The notes under the pieces: model-generated | What the model saw: the letters and a program-made list of their open reading frames with translations, nothing else | What the model was told of the DNA's origin: nothing | Database searches by the model: none | Shown here: positions 32,501 to 38,050 of the stretch, piece after piece | Numbering within the stretch: position 1 is the stretch's first letter | Layout: each line of letters starts with the position of its first letter | Program-made: the position numbers and the translations under genes | Assembly (NCBI GenBank): GCA_003667245.1 | Contig: RCNN01000309.1 | Coordinates: forward strand, 1-38,050 | Direction of reading: 5' to 3' | DNA length: 38,050 bases | Origin: Heterostelium multicystogenum | Taxonomy: Eukaryota; Evosea; Eumycetozoa; Acytosteliales; Acytosteliaceae

Positions 32501-35251
32501 CATATTTTTAATATCATCTTTCTCCCATACCGATTTTTTTTATCTTTGAAGAATGAATCTTATTCCAAAACAATTGTTTCATTGGAACCGATGGCATTTT
32601 TTCATTTGACTTAACGGCTAAAGTGCTATCCTTTGATTGAGCTGCATTTTTTACTTAAACCCTTGGCCATTGGAGGTGGCGGAGGTGGAGGAGCTCCTCC
32701 AGGAGGAGGTGGAGGTGGAGGAGGTGCGGATGTTGGAGGTGGAGGAGGTGGAGGTGGAGCTGCAACAATTATTCGGTGTCTCTTCTTGCTGAGTTGGAAT
32801 AGGAGTATTTTCTACAGGTGGTTTCGGGATTGAAATAGGAGGAGCTATTCCTTTGGGATTTGAAAAATCTTGGAGCTTTTTAATAGAAATCTTGAAGCTT
32901 AGCAAACTGCACTATTCGTTTTGGTAGAATCGCTATCATCTGACGGCAAGGTTGCCAAGGATTGAGTAATTTGAACTAATAAATTTAAAATAGTTGATCG
33001 GTCAACTTGTTGCATATTTTTTTCACAGGAGAGGATTGAGATGGAGAATTCGGAAAAAGAAAGAGAAAAGATCTCTTGCAATAGAGATGTTAGGTTTTCA
33101 TCCTGTTTCTCTGCTTTCAATTGGTTATATACAGCTATACACAAAGATATTGGATCCTTTATAAACTATTAATAAAAGTTATATAATACATGGCTAATAA
33201 TTTAAAAACATACCCAAAATTGATAGTTCGAATACCAATTTTCATTCTTTTGGAAATGTTGTGAAAATAAAGTTATTTGTTTATCTAGCTCCCGGTGGAA
33301 TTTTCAGTTTGTAGTAATTCGAATAGACGTTGGGATCTCAACACTAAAAACTCTGACTTTTATCGATTCCTTTAATTTTTCTGATTTGGCTCTATTAATA
33401 ATAGTATTCAATAGAATAAGACATTGTATTCTGGTTATTTTTAAAAACCATATGGTTAGTATAATAAATAAATTGAGATATTTTTAATTATAATTACCTT
33501 GTAATGAAGTTCTTTTTTCCAAAAACAATTGATTCCAATATCCATTTGAATCTATTTTTATCTCTCTTTAGGATTTGGATTTTTTTCGATGGCTTGTAAT
33601 ACATATCTTGGGAAATACAATTATTAGTATTTGAATTTAATTAACTTTTAATAAAAAATAGATTACTTACTTATGACCTTGCTCTGAGTGATTACAAACA
33701 TTGGTGCATAATGAAACAAAGATGACTTAATAAAAGATGAATGATGTGGATTTAATAAAATTAGGAACATTTCTCCAAAAGATAAAGGGGTTTTCAGATA
33801 ATAATGATTTCATTCGCGTCTGTAATTGGGAAAATATGTTTAGTATTTGATTGAATCAAGCTTTTAATAGATTTTCTCTTACATTAAATTGAGTCAAATA
33901 TATATATAGAATTTTAATACATTCCCTATCTATTCCTAATCGGCATCCATGAATTTGGTTTTCTTAGTGTTGACATGAAATAATATCCATTAACAACGAT
34001 ATTCCCACCCATTTGAATAAATTGATCAATCCATTCGATCGATTGATTTGGTTTATTATGGGGCTGAAGGTGAACAAGGCTGCGAACCAGACCCTACAAT
34101 ACCAGTTGTGTTTCCATTAGATGTAAGGGTAACCAATTTAATTTCTTCACAGAGTTGCTGAATATTTTTCAGATTTGGTTGAATTTTTAAAAGATGGATT
34201 ATTGCTCGGCTTCTTAACTGTAGATGATGATCCTTTGTTCTTCCAAAACTTGAGCTACTAGAACTCGCTTGGGGACATTGATACAGATGAGGTATCGGAT
34301 TCACAATCACTGTCGTCAGAGTCAAAACAAGAGGTGATAGCTGAATGATACACTTGTCAAGCTAGTACTACTTCCAAGCATTCGGTTTTGGAGATCGAGG
34401 ATGTCATCATTTCGTCTTTCTGTTCATTGGAAAGAGTTGGAAGTAAACTTTTAAATATATAAGTAGTTTTTTCATTGGTGTTTGGTTGTCCAAATGATAT
34501 CTCAGAGCCATCGTTTAGGAGTACCTTCTTTTTACGTTCTATCTTTAATTTATCAATGTATGTCCCATTGGTACTGTTAATCAATCAGGTATGGTACAAG
34601 CAACATCATTGACCCACTGGTGCTGGTGGGTGTTTTCAAATCCGATGTATGTTGAGTAATTGGAATCTGTGTAGATGGTGAATTTTCTGCAGATTGCGAT
34701 CCAAAATATATTGATCGTTTTTCTTCAAAACTATAGTACAATGCTTCGCTGACATTAATCGCTCGTTGGGAAATTTGAAATCCATATCCAAAGATCTTCC
34801 AAAACTTGATTTAATCTGATTTATCTGTAGTTCCTTTTGTCCTTTGGACTGTGGTTCGAGTGTAGCCCATACACAGAAATTTACGATTGGACACCATGGA
34901 TGATACAGTTGTAGATGATGACGAATTTGAGCAATATTTGGGTGAAGAATGTGGAGGTGAGGTAAAGTTTGATTCGCGGTGATGATGGGAATTTTATTGA
35001 TGAAGCTGCCTCATTTGATTTTAAATGTTTTCTTGGATGTTATCAGTGCTACTATTATTACTACCTGAGGTATATTCTCTTGGAGAGTTATTTTTACTCG
35101 TTTCTTTGGACTAAGTTTGCTGCTATCACCCGTGGAATTTTTTTCTTCAATCATAGATCTGAAATTATTTATCTTTGTAGTTATATTCGATTGAGAGTCT
35201 TCACTGCCATTTTGATTGGCTGAATTTAAAAAATCTAAAGTGGGACGACAT
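29519..35251 (-). CDS. FHA-domain formin (FHA-FH3-FH1-FH2-long tail)
   Basis: Formins nucleate and elongate actin filaments. FH2: FWNKIHSSKIKK...SVW at 32530-32580, SLIDMRRSNNIGILLSKYKI, ILKIGNYLNAGSARGNAEGF, KSIDNKTTLLHHIALIVAEN, and YFLEECQTPEEFFIMLNNFI to about 31300. FH1: three runs of seven or eight prolines at 32670-32790. FH3: LLNTIINRAKSEKLKESIKV, LFELLQTENSTG and LDKQITLFSQHFQ at 33240-33450. Further N-terminal exons (TPLSFGEMFLILLNPHHSS) reach 33830. Upstream, 34357-34900 encodes an FHA domain. The Ser/Asn-rich N-terminus seems to begin at an ATG at 35251. After FH2 a Lys/Ser-rich tail of nearly 600 residues runs to a stop at 29519-29521, ending PITPSQLGLTIF. No DAD is recognisable. 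Frame breaks occur in the T8 run 32534-32541 and near 29660, 30130, 30500 and 30990. FHA and FH3 in one transcript is an inference from order and strand. Confidence 0.8.
31290..32590 (-). other. FH2 actin-nucleating domain
   Basis: Exons 32590-32160, about 32085-31865, about 31810-31500 and 31442-31290 carry, in order, the lasso/linker Trp segment, the knob region, the GNYLNAGSARG motif, DNKTTLLHH and the post helix. All are standard FH2 landmarks. Confidence 0.88.
32655..32790 (-). other. FH1 proline-rich region
   Basis: Three blocks of seven to eight prolines separated by TSA and GGA, typical profilin-binding tracks. On the plus strand this reads as a glycine run and is not a gene there. 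Confidence 0.9.
34357..34900 (-). other. FHA (phosphothreonine-binding) domain of the formin gene
   Basis: Read on the minus strand: CVWATLEPQ as the first strand, SSFGRSLDMDF (Gly-Arg-Ser), RLMSAKHCTIV (Ser-x-x-His), an insert, then NSTNGTYIDKLKI (Asn-Gly) and LLNDGSEISFGQ. The Gly, Arg, Ser, His and Asn-Gly positions that define FHA peptide binding are all present. A frame break or intron lies near 34575-34690. Confidence 0.85.
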
Positions 35252-35612
35252 TTCCTATCTATCTCTATGTTAACTATTAAATTAATAAACTAAACAAACA
35301 ATAACTATTTTGATATTATTCTTTTCTAATAAAATAATATTTTTGGAAAATTCAATAATTTATATTTAACCTATACAAAGAACAATGGAAACAAGACAAT
35401 AACAACAACAAGAAGTTAACTTCGATAACTCAGAGTTAGTTAATTGAAATTAATAATGATTTTAATAATTTATTGTTATAGTATACATGAAACTAATAAT
35501 TACAATAAAACTATTAACAAACATAAAATAGAACAATAAATGAATAATTGAAACTATCATCATCATCAAACCATATAAAGATGTATAGAATTTACTACAT
35601 CACCCATTCACA

Positions 35613-35633
35613 TCAACAACAACAACAACAACA
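35613..35633 (+). repeat. (CAA)7 microsatellite
   Basis: Perfect CAA units in intergenic DNA upstream of the formin gene. Confidence 0.9.
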
Positions 35634-35800
35634 TCACTTGCTGGAAATCAAATAATTAAAAAAAGTAAAAGGTCATCATCAAACACACAAGATATATGGA
35701 ATTGAGGACAATTTTAAATTGACAGAGTATTAATGTTTTATAAAACAAATAATGTAACATTATATAGATATATGTTCGTATGATGACTGAGACACGGTTA

Positions 35801-35855
35801 GCTGGTTGGAGGTTGGTGTTAGTGGTTGGTTGTTGGTGGTTGGTTGGTTGGTAGT
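35801..35855 (+). repeat. GGTTGG-rich tract upstream of the formin gene
   Basis: About 55 bp with many GG doublets separated by TT or TGTT, including three consecutive GGTT units near the end. It could form a two-layer G-quadruplex, but this is inference. Confidence 0.6.
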
Positions 35856-38050
35856 GCTTCTGATTATTTTAATACTAAATTAAATCATATATTATTATAA
35901 GGGTTTACAATAAACATTGACTGTAGCACAAGGGAGTGTTTCGATTGATTGTTGTTGTTGTTGTTTTTTGTGATTATTGGTTATTGGTATTTTTGATTGA
36001 TTTGATGATGAAGTTGTAGAAAATAGTAAGAAGTTGTATCTATCACATAGATCAATAGGTTAGGTTTGTGTGGCATTGTTAATGTTCTTTTAACCCTAAT
36101 ATATATATAGTTATATCATATAGATATGTTGTTGGTGTAAGTGTTAAATCTGATGGTTAGAAAATGGGGTATTTGATCATGATTGTGTGACACGTTGTTT
36201 TGTATGAGTTGGTGTGTCAGAACAGGTTTATTTTTTGATTTTTTATTAAAAATCAAACACTGGAAGAACATGTCATTTGGGGTTGACTTTATTGGGATTC
36301 GAAATTTGTATGATTAAAATATAAGTGGTAATAGATAGATGAGAAATACAATCTTGTTTCATATCTATTTTAAAATGGGCAATGTTGGATGCATATGGTA
36401 ATCATTTTGGAAAAATTGATTAGAATATATATTGATGCATGTCAATAAGATCATGTGGTACAGGTGATAAGGGGAGTTGATTAGTGGTAAGCTATCCTTG
36501 CCACCATTTTAATATTTAATTTAAATAGAATGTTAATGTTCAAATGAATTTTTGTAATTTTTAAATAAATGAATTGAATTAATAAAATGATGGATTAAAC
36601 TTTTGGAAAGAGAAAATTCATTTCCAATTTGTAATTCTGTTTAAAATGTTCAAACTATTCTTTTTCCTATTATTATAGTAGATAATTATAGTGAAATAAT
36701 TATTTTTGAAAACCTATTGATCTTCTGTCGATACCACAACTTTTGAAAATGATTGATTATTGGGAATACGATTTCCAATAAATCTGTAGAATATTTAATA
36801 GACATCACTAAAAATACAATGTATTTTATGATTACAATGTAAAGTGTATTAAAACTTGGTATATTGTACAAACTAAAATCACACAGAACAACAACTAAAA
36901 AATTTTCTATCACTCTTGAATTACGGATAGAAATTGGATATTCAGTTGAAAAATACTATTATCATACATACCTTTTCTTCTGAATCTAAAAATACAATTC
37001 TACTGGAACTGAAACTAATTGCAACATCAAAAAACTGTTAATTATTATAATTATATTTTAAGTGAAATGACAAATATTAGAATGAGTTATTATTAATTAT
37101 TGTCTCAAAATATTGGAAATCTTTACCAAATATTTTTGAAACAAATATATTTTGATTTAGGGATGGAGATAATTTGAAATTCTGCCTTTTTCCACCAAAT
37201 AATAATAAATTTTATACAATTATTTGATTGATACTATAATAAATCTTTATATTATTGAATTCTAATTATTCTTAATTATTAAAATTAATAAATCCTAAAA
37301 TAAGATTTAAATTTAAAAAAAGATTTAATTTAAAAATTATAATTAAGAAATAAGAAAAATTGTTTGAATATATTCATTAAAGAGCAATTTATCCAAATTT
37401 TAATATTATTTTTTGATATCATTTATAAATAGGAGGAGAGAGATAAATGAGAAATAAATAGTAAACCACTGGTGTCTGTGTTAACTATCTATAGATTGAT
37501 TGATATCTATCGCTAGCTGCAGAAGCATCAGAACAAAATTTCAATTTTAATTTATTTTGTTGAATTCTGTAGATTTTAAAATCCATATTAAAATTATTTT
37601 ACTACTACTAGTTAGACAAAGGAATCATTTATTTCATTTGAAACTATTTTATGATGGTGATGTGATGTGATGGTAGTACCAATTTTAGATCATTCATTGG
37701 TATAGAGTCAGAATCATACTGGAGTGCATGCATGTGGGGGTGGTATTGGTGGTGGTAAATATATACTTTTGTGGATGTGGTACCACCCTAATGTCATTTG
37801 AAATAAAATCAAAGATGTTCAAATTATAAATATAATATTAAACATTCAAAATAAACTAATAAAAATTTGTTGAATGCTCAATTTTCTGAGTGTCAACAAA
37901 TATAATATTTTATTATTTTTCTATACCATCCCGATCATTGCTTGAATTAACACTACTTTAGGAAACATATGTGATTTAAATTGTGTGATAAGTAATTAAA
38001 ATATTTAAATATCATTAATTATATGTTGCTCTTATACTTTTCGAAAGTTG

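Larger units (their letters stand above)
35252..38050. other. Long intergenic region, no supported gene
   Basis: About 2.8 kb, A/T-rich. Contents seen: a (CAA) tract at 35613-35633, a G/T-rich tract at 35801-35855, a (TTG) tract at 35948-35966, and a G/T-rich patch at 37733-37760 (gggggtggtattggtggtgg) that could be a promoter element of a gene to the right. The minus-strand frame at 36686-36913 is Ile/Phe/Tyr-rich and A/T-driven. No tRNA or small RNA was recognised. Confidence 0.5.

Noticed and set aside
32633..32833. Plus-strand glycine-rich open frame
   Set aside because: It is the complement of the formin FH1 proline tracts on the minus strand.
34850..34875. ggttcgagt, another B-box-like string
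   Set aside because: It lies in the FHA coding region and lacks any tRNA fold.
36686..36913. 75-codon minus-strand frame
   Set aside because: Hydrophobic but A/T-driven composition, no start context, no neighbours or splice partners.

Overview
The window looks like nuclear DNA of a dictyostelid social amoeba. The evidence is: AT-rich intergenic DNA with long A/T runs; short (about 55-90 bp) GT-AG introns; TATA boxes close to genes; Nup98-Nup96, FG-repeat, formin and GH38 genes of amoebozoan flavour; and three copies of an ankyrin-repeat family of the kind expanded in dictyostelids. Coding regions are only moderately AT-rich and lack the long poly-Asn/poly-Gln tracts of D. discoideum, which suggests another lineage (Polysphondylium/Heterostelium, Acytostelium or Cavenderia type). 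The species cannot be fixed from this sequence alone. No tRNA, rRNA, CRISPR or intact transposon was found.

Layout, left to right. 1-475 (+): the 3' end of dynamitin (dynactin p50). 529-2954 (-): MAU2/Scc4 cohesin loader, convergent with dynamitin. 3359-4283 (+) and 6003-7050 (-): two ankyrin-repeat genes facing each other, with a possible tiny two-exon gene (5647-5794) between them. 7632-8694 (+): an Rpp38-like RNase P/MRP protein. 8735-10858 (-): a probably mitochondrial DEAD-box helicase. 11961-15347 (+): a secreted/lysosomal GH38 alpha-mannosidase with all its catalytic motifs. 15883-17328 (+): a secreted protein with two copies of an unrecognised domain, followed by exons ending in a GPI-signal-like tail (to 17939). 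18029-24509 (-): the Nup98-Nup96 precursor. 25639-26763 (+): an ABHD11-like hydrolase. 28088-28272 (+): a second tiny gene. 28527-29395 (+): a third ankyrin gene. 29519-35251 (-): a formin with an N-terminal FHA domain, FH3, FH1, FH2 and a very long tail. About 35250-38050 has no gene I can support.

The genes do not form one pathway. They are mostly housekeeping genes (nuclear pore, cohesin loading, RNase P, dynein transport, mitochondrial RNA) mixed with lineage-specific surface and ankyrin genes.

The most pervasive oddity is that nearly every multi-exon or conserved gene needs one to several single-base frame corrections, many of them an extra T or A in a short homopolymer. Because essential genes are hit as well as ankyrin genes, sequencing or assembly indels are the most economical explanation. 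Gene ends and exon joins below should be read with that in mind. I saw no clear novel multi-gene system. The best leads are the FHA-formin architecture, the duplicated unknown extracellular domain, and the two tiny two-exon genes that share promoter and exon layout.
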